Assembly: GCA_022822085.1 (NCBI GenBank)
Contig: JAJECK010000048.1
Coordinates: 1 to 52,890 of the forward strand
Source of the DNA: Candidatus Poribacteria bacterium
Lineage (GTDB): Bacteria > Poribacteria > WGA-4E > WGA-3G
Direction of reading: 5' to 3'
Length of the DNA stretch: 52,890 bases
The notes below the pieces were generated by a model. It searched no databases. It saw nothing but the letters and a program-made list of their open reading frames with translations, and was not told the origin of the DNA. This document shows, piece by piece, positions 29,001 to 36,031 of this stretch. Made by a program: the position numbers and the translations under genes. Within the stretch, counting starts at the first letter, position 1; every line of letters begins with the position of its first letter.

Positions 29001-32000
29001 ATGTATTGTTATTTGGGATTTATAGTAGGAACGATAAGAACGATTGGAATGTTAAATCCGGTTATTTCGGATTTGCCCCTGATGCAGACTATACGGTATT
29101 ACCTCCTCGTATTATCGCAGACCCAAACCTCCGCGCCGTTATCGCAGAGGCATTTGACAAAGAGGATGCTGTACCGGTTACGCTTGAAGAAATGGCAACC
29201 TTAACAATCCTAAGAGCAAGCAATAGAGACATTAAGGATTTGACAGGCATTGAGGCTGCTGTAAATTTAGAAGGGTTGTGGATTTCAGGAAATCCTGTTT
29301 CTAACATTTCGCCACTTGCTGCATTGAAAAACCTTATCGGTTTAGCTGCTTGGGATATGGCTATAGAAGATTTTTCGCCACTTGCAGAATTAACAAAGCT
29401 AAAATGGTTAGAATTGTTTAATACACCAATATCGGACATTTCACCACTGGCACGCCTTACAAACCTGGAAAGATTGAGTCTCTATGGAACTGGCACAGAA
29501 AACCTGTCACCACTGGCAGAGGTAACCAGCCTAATACAACTGCAGATCGCTAACAATGAGACGCTATCGGATGTTTCACCCTTGGCTGGCCTCATCAATT
29601 TAGAATGGTTGGACCTTCATCGTTGTGATTCACTATCGGATATTTCATCATTGGCAGGGTTAACCAAATTGGAGTATATAAACCTTAATCATACCAGAAG
29701 AGTGTACGATTATTCTTTATCACCATTATCGGGTTTAACAGGATTAAGACGTTTACGACTTGCCGAGAATAGAATATCAGACGTATCTTCACTTGCGGGG
29801 CTAATCGGCTTGAACAGGTTAGATTTAAATAAGAACCAAATAGTTGATATATCACCGTTATTAGGTTTAACAGGATTAACAGAGCTTTACCTACACGCAA
29901 ACAGGATATCAGACGTGTCTCCACTTGCCGGGTTAATCAACTTAGAATGGTTAGATTTACGTGTAAATCAAATAGTTGATATATCCGCTTTAGATGGGTT
30001 AGCTGCACGCACTTATATAACTTGGGTTGAAAACCCTGGTGCCCCTATAGGCGGTCCTAAAATAGAAGGACCTTGGTTGTGGTTGCCAATCCCAGAAAAA
30101 CAACTTAATAGCGATACAGATTTATTGTCAGAAGTGAGTGGAGGTGCTGTAACAGAACATCAGATTGCTACGACAGGCGCAACGACTGGAAAAGCAGTCG
30201 GAAATTATGAATGGGCAGCCCATAAAATTTCTCCTATCGGTACTGATAATGGGTTTATAAATAATATGCCAGAAATGTTGCGTGCTTTTGGCTTACCCGA
30301 AGAATATGAATGGAGTACAGAAGTTATTGTTGTTTACGGTTCTGTCCTCTTAGATTCGCCGCGGGAACAAAAAACAAGAATGTTTGTTGGAAGTGAAGGT
30401 CGCAACAAGGTTTGGCTAAATGGTGAGTTAGTCTACGAGCAGCTAATCAGACCTACTGAATTTGATTATTGGTGGGACGATAGTGACGGTTTCAATCAGT
30501 ATTTTCCTGTTACGCTGAAACCGGGAGCAAATGTCTTGTTAGTCGCTGTTGGTAATGGAAATGCAATTACGGGCCACTTCGGTTTTGAAGAAGGCACAGA
30601 ATATACGCTGTTACCGCCTTCAGAGGTTGATATTCCTGACCCGAACCTCCGCTCCGTTATCGCAGAAGCACTTGGCAAAGAGGATGCTAATGTTCCGATT
30701 ACGCTTGAAGAGATGGCAACATTAACAATCTTAAGAGCAAGTAACAGGGACATTAAGGATTTAACAGGTATTGCGTTTGCGGTAAATTTGGAAGAGTTGT
30801 GGATTTCAGAGAATCCTATATCCGATCTCTCGCCACTTGTGGGATTGAAAAACCTTATCGGTTTAGGAGCATGGGATACACCTGCTATATCTGATTTATC
30901 GCCACTTGTCAAACTGCCCAAACTGAAATGGTTAGACTTTGGTAGTTTCCCGGCACCTGACCTTTCTCCCTTGGCTGATATAAAAAGTCTGAGAAGATTG
31001 ACATTTCATGATGGGGGCATAGAAGACATTTCGCAGCTGGCAGAGTTTACAGGGTTGACTATTCTTGACATTGCCTATAATTCCACAACAGATTTATCCC
31101 CCATTACAAAGTTAACAAACTTGGAAAAATTTGTAGCGAATACCAATGGTATTTCAGATATAAGGCCTTTGGCAGCATTGACGAATTTGAAACATTTGGA
31201 TATTCACGGAAACAAAATATCGGACGTGTCTCCACTGGCAAAATTGGTAAATCTGGAAATGGTTAAACTTTATAACAACTCAATATCAGACATTTCTTCT
31301 TTGGAAAGTTCCCCTATATTCCCTAATGTTTTTTGGCTTGAAAACCCAGGTTCCGCTATGAGCGGACCGAGAATAGAGGGACCTTGGACGTGGCTAAAAT
31401 TACCCGTTGAACATTTTGACGCAGATTGGTTAGCTGAAGCGAGTGGCGGTGCCATCACAGAACAGCAAGTCGCTACATACAGTGCAACAGACGGACAACA
31501 TGTCGGAGATAACGTGTGGAAATCTGCCAAAATTGACGAAGAAGGCATTAATATCCTTGAAATACTGTCTCTTACTGGAAAGGAGCACAGATGGAAATAC
31601 CCCGGAAAACCTCCCTTAATTTACAGTACTATCGTCTTGAATTCACCTCGTGAACAGAAAACAAAAATACTTGAAGGAAGTGAAGACGTGTCTGTAAAAA
31701 TCTGGCTCAATGGGGACTTGGTACATAAAGCCGTTAGTACACGTAGTGGTGCACGGCTCTATGATCGATTTTCCCATGTTACACTCAAAGAAGGCGCAAA
31801 TGTATTGTTAGTTGCAATTCTAAACTTAAATGAAAGGCATTATAGGTTATGCTCTGTCGGGTTTGATGCAAGCACAGAGTATACTGTGGTACCTCCAGGT
31901 GTCGGCTTTTCGTTTTCTGCAACGGAGACAACAAACCTTCTCGCTGGCGATACGTTTACACTCAATCTCAACGCAGAAAACATTTCCGATTTAGCGGGAT

Positions 32001-32947
32001 GGCAAGGTGATATTGCGTTTGACCCTGATGCACTTGAAGCGATAGAAGTCACTGAAGGTGATTTCCTGAAGTCGGAAGGTGGAAATACCTTCTTTCAGGG
32101 TGGCACAATTGATAACACAGCGGGCAAAATCACAAGTCTGTATTCAGCGCGGATAGCTCAAAGCGGTGTCAACGGCACAGGCACATTGTTGTCAGTAACA
32201 TTCAAGGCAAAAGCGGGCGGTGAAACCTACGTGACACTGGAAAATTTTGAGTTCAGTTCTATTACAGGTGACATTATTCCTGCTGTGCCGCCGAATATTA
32301 CCATCACTGTAGGGGAATATCCCGCATGGGATGTGAATCAAGATGGACGTGTAAGTATCGTGGATCTGGTTCTCGTAGCGAAGGATTTGGGTTCAAATAC
32401 ACCCGCTAACTTGCGAACCGATGTAAATCGAGATGGGGTGATCAATATCCAAGACCTTATTCTTGTAGCACAAAACTTTGGTGCAACAGCGGATTCCGCT
32501 ACTGCGCCTCCTTTACTTGCTATTGACAACAAAGAATTAACGCCTGCAATGGTCCAAACATGGATAGAACAAGCGCAGCTTGAAGATGACGGTTCTATTA
32601 CTTTCCAACAAGGAATTGAAAACCTTCAGAAACTATTAGAATCCTTGATCCCTGAAAAGACTGCACTCTTAGCAAACTACCCAAACCCTTTCAACCCCGA
32701 AACGTGGGTCCCGTATCACCTTTCAAAACCTGCAGAAGTTACTTTGACGATCTATGCAACAAATGGCACGGTTGTCCGAACATTGACATTAGGACATCAG
32801 GCAGCTGGTATGTATCAAAATCGTGTCCGTGCAGCACACTGGAATGGCAAGAATGAACAAGGCGAGCTTGTATCAAGCGGAATCTACTTCTACACATTAA
32901 CCGCAGGCGATTTTACAGCAACGCGCAAAATGCTAATCCTAAAGTAG
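26045..32947 (+). CDS. Giant surface protein: two-CxxCH cytochrome region, three LRR/beta units, cohesin, dockerin, sorting-like domain
   Basis: A 2300-residue paralogue of the protein at 18950. TTG start with AGGAG 7-8 bases upstream, then a signal peptide. The cytochrome region has CLICH (Cys42/Cys45/His46) and CIGCH (Cys408/Cys411/His412), and the second haem site has the same residue number as in the paralogue. Three LRR-plus-beta-module units follow at about 567-1019, 1019-1522 and 1528-1950. Each begins with an IPDPNLR-type cap and ends with GPWLW...KVWLNGELV. Then come one cohesin (1952-2089), a dockerin (2092-2149; DVNQDGRVSIVDL and DVNRDGVINIQDL) and the FlgD/type-IX-like end (2209-2300). 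Role inferred: exported redox and adhesion protein. The DUF58 gene starts 10 bases downstream. Confidence 0.85.
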   Translation: MIRNKIYIVISTVTLIFVIINQNVQAQQNIAQQAYAIFEQSCLICHGENGSYRESLIIEHTALINDGKVIPEDPAGSVFYQRLIETNPAKRMPQGQPPLAPEAIETIRQWILAGAPDWDAIPKPKPDFITTDAMLETIENHINSLSARDKSFARYFTLTHLYNAGETTEALNAYRRALSKLVNSLSWGRTVVKPQPIDAEQTVFYIDLRDYEWDVRNDAWTQIEQAYPYKMTFDAPTQTHLREKLTTLQQEMNCEVPFVHVDWFIATASLPPLYHDILALPETDRELEASLEVFVAENLQNAPGKRVWRAGFNNSRVSRHNRVLERHTSRYGAYWKSYDFAGSSESQSVFTHPLDFLQDGGEIIFNLPNGLQAYLIVDKEGIRLDAAPISIVSNPAVADPTVRTGLSCIGCHTKGMQTFEDEVRAVVEQADNPPFNKERALDLYVEKTEMDELVAEDMKRFRVALEETGGVFGGIEPVQRLHEAFQGSLSAAHAAAAVGLKTDTFLERISNNVSLQNLLGALVLENGAIKRDAWTTAFHDVITALDSPDSILPPVEQRPERIPGAGVYIPDPNLRAVIEEVLGKTPGDVITTEDIATLTQLNAEGMGVRNITGLEFATNLEELIIRGNPLTDLSPLTKLVTLKFLEFSGESLSDLSPLADLINLERLGFWNTSVSDLSPLAGLTKLRWLGFFSNPMISDLSPLAGLTNLKELRTYSSNKPSHLPLNLLPLKSLTGLVTLSVNGSGVWDISPLAELINIEQLMLQGNRISDISALASLKKLVNLNLHTNQIEDVSPLAGLHNLERLQLERNNISDFSPLDGLREHTEIFWFSNPGFAQGGPKIEGPWLWMLVSGSDLSNFFDGVDLLSQASNGAVTELEIATTGATIGSPVGENVWTPNKIAPNEYQNIAEMLRTTRIWEKRDRDNVIYGSIIIHSPREQKTTMFTGATGEYKVWFNGDFLHEYGYSGVWGTDYQEFVPVTLKQGINVLLFGIYSRNDKNDWNVKSGYFGFAPDADYTVLPPRIIADPNLRAVIAEAFDKEDAVPVTLEEMATLTILRASNRDIKDLTGIEAAVNLEGLWISGNPVSNISPLAALKNLIGLAAWDMAIEDFSPLAELTKLKWLELFNTPISDISPLARLTNLERLSLYGTGTENLSPLAEVTSLIQLQIANNETLSDVSPLAGLINLEWLDLHRCDSLSDISSLAGLTKLEYINLNHTRRVYDYSLSPLSGLTGLRRLRLAENRISDVSSLAGLIGLNRLDLNKNQIVDISPLLGLTGLTELYLHANRISDVSPLAGLINLEWLDLRVNQIVDISALDGLAARTYITWVENPGAPIGGPKIEGPWLWLPIPEKQLNSDTDLLSEVSGGAVTEHQIATTGATTGKAVGNYEWAAHKISPIGTDNGFINNMPEMLRAFGLPEEYEWSTEVIVVYGSVLLDSPREQKTRMFVGSEGRNKVWLNGELVYEQLIRPTEFDYWWDDSDGFNQYFPVTLKPGANVLLVAVGNGNAITGHFGFEEGTEYTLLPPSEVDIPDPNLRSVIAEALGKEDANVPITLEEMATLTILRASNRDIKDLTGIAFAVNLEELWISENPISDLSPLVGLKNLIGLGAWDTPAISDLSPLVKLPKLKWLDFGSFPAPDLSPLADIKSLRRLTFHDGGIEDISQLAEFTGLTILDIAYNSTTDLSPITKLTNLEKFVANTNGISDIRPLAALTNLKHLDIHGNKISDVSPLAKLVNLEMVKLYNNSISDISSLESSPIFPNVFWLENPGSAMSGPRIEGPWTWLKLPVEHFDADWLAEASGGAITEQQVATYSATDGQHVGDNVWKSAKIDEEGINILEILSLTGKEHRWKYPGKPPLIYSTIVLNSPREQKTKILEGSEDVSVKIWLNGDLVHKAVSTRSGARLYDRFSHVTLKEGANVLLVAILNLNERHYRLCSVGFDASTEYTVVPPGVGFSFSATETTNLLAGDTFTLNLNAENISDLAGWQGDIAFDPDALEAIEVTEGDFLKSEGGNTFFQGGTIDNTAGKITSLYSARIAQSGVNGTGTLLSVTFKAKAGGETYVTLENFEFSSITGDIIPAVPPNITITVGEYPAWDVNQDGRVSIVDLVLVAKDLGSNTPANLRTDVNRDGVINIQDLILVAQNFGATADSATAPPLLAIDNKELTPAMVQTWIEQAQLEDDGSITFQQGIENLQKLLESLIPEKTALLANYPNPFNPETWVPYHLSKPAEVTLTIYATNGTVVRTLTLGHQAAGMYQNRVRAAHWNGKNEQGELVSSGIYFYTLTAGDFTATRKMLILK

Positions 32948-32957
32948 ACAAAACATC

Positions 32958-33836
32958 ATGCTAACTCCAGAATTTCTTACAAAACTTGACCAACTGCGTA
33001 TCCAGTGCCAAAAACCATTTCGCGGGAGATTTAGAGGAGACCGTCGTAGTCTCAATCGCGGAACTGGCGTTGAATTTGCCGATTATCGCCTCTATCAACA
33101 TGGAGACGATCTCCGTTATCTCGACTGGAACATCTACGCACGTTTGGAAAAGTTGTTTATCAAATTGTTCCAAGCAGATGAAGAATTACCCGTTTCCATT
33201 CTGATAGACACAAGCCAATCCATGCAGTTTGGCGAACCTACAAAACTACATTATGCAAAACAACTTGCCGCAGCATTCAGTTACATCTCATTAGCAAATT
33301 CGGATCGGGTGTCACTCTATACGTTATCAGAACGTCTGACTTCAGTATTTCCAGCTACTTACGGTAAATCGCAATACGCACGTATCCAAAAAGCATTGGC
33401 GACCATTGCGGCAGATGGAACAACCAATATAACCGAATGTCTTAAACATTTGGCAACACATCAACCGCATGCAGGTGTTGTCATTGTTCTCAGTGATTTT
33501 TTGGACTCAGCTGGCTATACCGTAGGTATCAATTCGTTGTTAGGACGCGGATTTGCATTGACATTGGTCCACATTCAGTGCCAAGAAGAAATAGAACCGC
33601 CACCAACGGGAGAATGGCGTTTGGAAGACGCAGAGACAGGTGAGACAAAGGAAATAACAATTAACGAAGAAACTATCACCCACTACCAGAATCGGCAAAA
33701 AGAATTCTGTGAGAACCTACAGAGTTATTGCACAAAACAGGGTGTCGGCTATATTAGAGGACGCACAGATTTTGACTTTGAATCTGTTATCATGCAAGAT
33801 ATGCAACGTGCAGGTTTCATACAACGAAGATACTGA
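32958..33836 (+). CDS. DUF58 family protein with von Willebrand A-like fold
   Basis: A 292-residue protein typical of the DUF58 family: RGRFRGDRRSLNRGTGVEFADYRLYQHGDDLRYLDW shows the family's G..F.D.R.Y..GDD.R.IDW signature in parts. A vWA-type metal site is present (LIDTSQSMQFG, DxSxS). No transmembrane segment is present. DUF58 genes usually travel with MoxR ATPases and vWA (Bat) proteins in envelope or metal-insertion clusters; here no MoxR gene is in the window. It begins 10 bases after the giant surface protein, without a clear binding site, so it may be translationally coupled. Confidence 0.85.
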   Translation: MLTPEFLTKLDQLRIQCQKPFRGRFRGDRRSLNRGTGVEFADYRLYQHGDDLRYLDWNIYARLEKLFIKLFQADEELPVSILIDTSQSMQFGEPTKLHYAKQLAAAFSYISLANSDRVSLYTLSERLTSVFPATYGKSQYARIQKALATIAADGTTNITECLKHLATHQPHAGVVIVLSDFLDSAGYTVGINSLLGRGFALTLVHIQCQEEIEPPPTGEWRLEDAETGETKEITINEETITHYQNRQKEFCENLQSYCTKQGVGYIRGRTDFDFESVIMQDMQRAGFIQRRY

Positions 33837-33868
33837 ACACAATAACATAGTGAACAAGGAGGAAACAC

Positions 33869-34411
33869 ATGCAGAAGCAGTTAGCACATACGACTATAGA
33901 ACTAATTCAAGGCGATATAACAAAGGCAGCAGTTGACGCAATTGTAAATGCAGCAAACAAAGAACTCGTCGGCGGTGGTGGCGTTGATGGAGCAATACGC
34001 CGCGCAGGCGGAGAAGCAATCGTCCAAGAATGCAATGAAATTCGGAAACGCCAAGGAGGATGCCCAACAGGGACTGCAGTTATCACAACGGGTGGCAACT
34101 TACCGGCAAAGTCCGTTATCCACACAGCAGGACCGGTGTGGCAGGGAGGTGATGCCGGTGAATCCGATCTGCTTGCAAGTTGTTATAAAGAGTGTCTTAG
34201 GTTAGCATCAGAAAATGAAGTGAATTCAGTCGCTTTCCCATCTATCAGCACAGGTGTTTATGGCTATCCTACAGAAAAAGCAGCAAATGTCGCACTACAA
34301 ACAATTCGCGATTTAGCCGAAAGTGGTACAAAAGTACCTGAAAGTATTCAGTTTGTCTTATTTGATGATGCTACCTATAACTGCTATGTAGAGGCACTTT
34401 CCGAACTATGA
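33869..34411 (+). CDS. Macrodomain protein, O-acetyl-ADP-ribose deacetylase-like
   Basis: A 180-residue single macrodomain. Ligand-binding motifs are clear: AIVNAANKELVGGGGVDGAIRRAGG, then GTAVITTGGNLPAKSVIHTAGP and SISTGVYGYP. This matches the YmdB/MacroD group, which hydrolyses O-acetyl-ADP-ribose or removes mono-ADP-ribose from protein. A strong AAGGAGG lies 9 bases before the ATG. It follows the DUF58 gene by 32 bases. The C-terminal LFDDATYNCYVEAL is also typical. Confidence 0.92.
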   Translation: MQKQLAHTTIELIQGDITKAAVDAIVNAANKELVGGGGVDGAIRRAGGEAIVQECNEIRKRQGGCPTGTAVITTGGNLPAKSVIHTAGPVWQGGDAGESDLLASCYKECLRLASENEVNSVAFPSISTGVYGYPTEKAANVALQTIRDLAESGTKVPESIQFVLFDDATYNCYVEALSEL

Positions 34412-34438
34412 GTTGAACTTCAATTCATATCACCCACG

Positions 34439-35079
34439 GGGTTATTTAGTTGAGGGTGTGCATAAATAATTCCGATTTAAATACGTGCTTAAAGGTAGTC
34501 CGCACACGCCAGGTGCCCATTTTCAAGTTCAAGTAGCACAAACTTCATGAAGATTAAGAAAATAAATCGGTACTTTGGCGAGGTTAGGAAACCTCGCCAG
34601 CGGAAGAGCAAAACCTGCCTCGGACTGATAAAAAAGTACCGAATTAATAAATTAATCTTCATCCAGTTTGGGCATATTAGCCCCCAAACTAAATGAAGAT
34701 TAAAAAATAAATCGGTACTTTGGCAAGGTTAGGAAACCTCGCCAGCGGAAGAGCAAAACCTGCCTCGGACTGATAAAAAAGACCAAATTAATAAATTAAT
34801 CTTCATCCAGTTTGGGCATATTAACCCCCAAACTAAATGAAGATTAAGAAAATAAATCGGTACTTTAGCGAGGTTAGGAAACCTCGCCAGCAGGAGTACA
34901 ACTGCCCTTGCCCAGAAGGAAAATTACCCAATTAATAAGTTAATCTTCATAAAGTTTGCTGGACAAGGACAAATGGCAGTGGGCCTGAAGTCCGTTCCTG
35001 TCTGTGTCCAAGCACCAAATAATTATGCACACCCCTCAGTTAAATTCACGAACTGACAATTCTTAAAACTAAATAACCC
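34439..35079. repeat. 641-bp element with terminal inverted repeats enclosing a triple tandem repeat
   Basis: GGGTTATTTAGTT and TGAGGGTGTGCATAA at the left are the inverse of TTATGCACACCCCTCAGTT and AACTAAATAACCC at the right. The right arm has about 27 more bases between the two blocks. No coding region lies inside, so it may be a non-autonomous mobile element. The AACTAAATAACCC word also occurs at 25782-25794, just upstream of another promoter. Confidence 0.6.
34547..34950. repeat. Tandem repeat, three copies of about 115 bp, period about 145
   Basis: Each unit runs from ATGAAGATTAA to TTAATCTTCAT and is itself an inverted repeat (34547-34662, 34693-34806, 34837-34950). A GCGAGGTTAGGAAACCTCGC hairpin forms its core (one mismatch, CAAGG, in unit 2). 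The 28-30 base spacers between units form their own hairpin (AGTTTGGG / CCCAAACT). The unit is far larger than a CRISPR repeat, and the spacers are nearly identical rather than unique. Confidence 0.85.
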
Positions 35080-35099
35080 GGCCCACCGTTTAACTATGA

Positions 35100-35129
35100 T
35101 TGACATTTTGCGGATTTTCGTTGTATACT
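35100..35129 (+). promoter_or_regulatory. Promoter of the hicAB operon
   Basis: A consensus TTGACA and TATACT are separated by 18 bases, 37 bases before the hicA ATG. It sits just outside the right end of the 641-bp repeat element. Confidence 0.7.
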
Positions 35130-35166
35130 TTTAATATCAGTTGTGTATTCTAATAGTGGAGCGTAA

Positions 35167-35361
35167 ATGAAAAGCCGAGAGGTCATCAAGATATTGAAAT
35201 CCGATGGTTGGTATTTGTATAAGACAAAAGGGAGTCATGCGCATTTTAAACACCCTGTCAAAAGTGGAAAAGTTACGGTTCCTGTTAAAAAAGGTAAAGA
35301 CATACATGCTGGAACATTGAGCAGTATATTCCGGCAAGCATCAATTGAGCGGAGGAACTAA
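35167..35361 (+). CDS. hicA: HicA-family mRNA interferase toxin
   Basis: A 64-residue double-stranded RNA-binding-like fold protein: MKSREVIKILKSDGW, then KTKGSHAHFKHP with the catalytic histidine in GSH, and VPVKKGKDIHAGTLSSI. Length and motifs are standard for the HicA/YcfA family, whose members cleave mRNA and tmRNA when not bound by HicB. GGAG lies 7 bases before the ATG. Its TAA is one base from the hicB GTG. Confidence 0.92.
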   Translation: MKSREVIKILKSDGWYLYKTKGSHAHFKHPVKSGKVTVPVKKGKDIHAGTLSSIFRQASIERRN

Positions 35362-35362
35362 T

Positions 35363-35878
35363 GTGAAATATCTTGTGATGTTTGAACATGGCGAATTAAA
35401 TTATAGCGCCTATGTTCCAGATGTTCCGGGTTGCATTACAGTTGGCGATACATTGGAAGAGACGCGCGAAGAGATTAGAGACGCTATTGAATTTCATCTT
35501 GAGTGTTTAGTAGAACAAGGTGATCCGATTCCACTCCCTAAAACAGAACTATCTGATATGATTGCTGATGGTGTTATCGCCGAATATGTCAATGTCGACT
35601 TAACTGATATTGCGATGCATGTTGCCAAAATGTTCGTGGCTGAAAATGAAACGGAGCTTCTAACATTAACAGGGAACGAGCTGCTTGAAATAGTCAAAGA
35701 TTTCGGTGCTAACAACGCGCTTAATATTGCTGCATCAATCGTTGATACAGATGTTTGGACATTTATTAACAGTATTGATGACGATGAGTATATTAATCGA
35801 ACAGCATTGAATCTATGTCATTTATTAACAAATGACGATTTCGTCAATCAGGTTGTGTCCTTAGCGAAAGAAACATAG
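35363..35878 (+). CDS. hicB: HicB-family antitoxin with unusual C-terminal extension
   Basis: The N-terminal 70 residues form the HicB fold: YLVMFEHGELNYSAYVPDVPGC, then GDTLEETREEIRDAIEFHLE. I place the start at the GTG at 35363, 8 bases after GGAGG (35351-35355). The upstream TTG (35345) would put that site inside the gene. Normally a HicB ends in a ribbon-helix-helix or HTH DNA-binding domain. Here the roughly 90-residue tail (AMHVAKMFVAENETELLTL..., NALNIAASIVDTDVWTFI) is acidic and helical, with no such motif that I can see. The pair forms a toxin-antitoxin operon; the antitoxin neutralises HicA and usually autorepresses. Confidence 0.88.
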   Translation: MKYLVMFEHGELNYSAYVPDVPGCITVGDTLEETREEIRDAIEFHLECLVEQGDPIPLPKTELSDMIADGVIAEYVNVDLTDIAMHVAKMFVAENETELLTLTGNELLEIVKDFGANNALNIAASIVDTDVWTFINSIDDDEYINRTALNLCHLLTNDDFVNQVVSLAKET

Positions 35879-35912
35879 ATTGTCTTATATAAAAATTAAC
35901 TTATCAATAAGT

Positions 35913-36016
35913 AGGACTTACGCATTCCCGTTAGGGGGTAAAAAGCCGTTATTTAAGTGATTTATCCTCTAAACACCCCTTATTAGTGGGACTTTTGAAT
36001 ACATTGCGTAGGTCCT
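35913..36016. mobile_element. 104-bp MITE-like element with AGGACTTACGCA ends
   Basis: AGGACTTACGCATT at the left and its near-inverse AATGCGTAGGTCCT-type end (ATTGCGTAGGTCCT) at the right bound a short non-coding interior. A single related end, AGGACTTACGCATT, occurs at 52430-52443. The right end sits 15 bases before the DUF4159 ATG. Confidence 0.6.
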
Positions 36017-36031
36017 GAATAAGGAGAAAAA

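Noticed and set aside
18950-32947. Assembly duplication of the two cytochrome-LRR genes
   Set aside because: The proteins are clearly diverged across the cytochrome region and differ in domain number, so they are true paralogues.
34547-34950. CRISPR array
   Set aside because: Units are about 115 bp and themselves palindromic, spacers are nearly identical to each other, and no cas gene is in the window.
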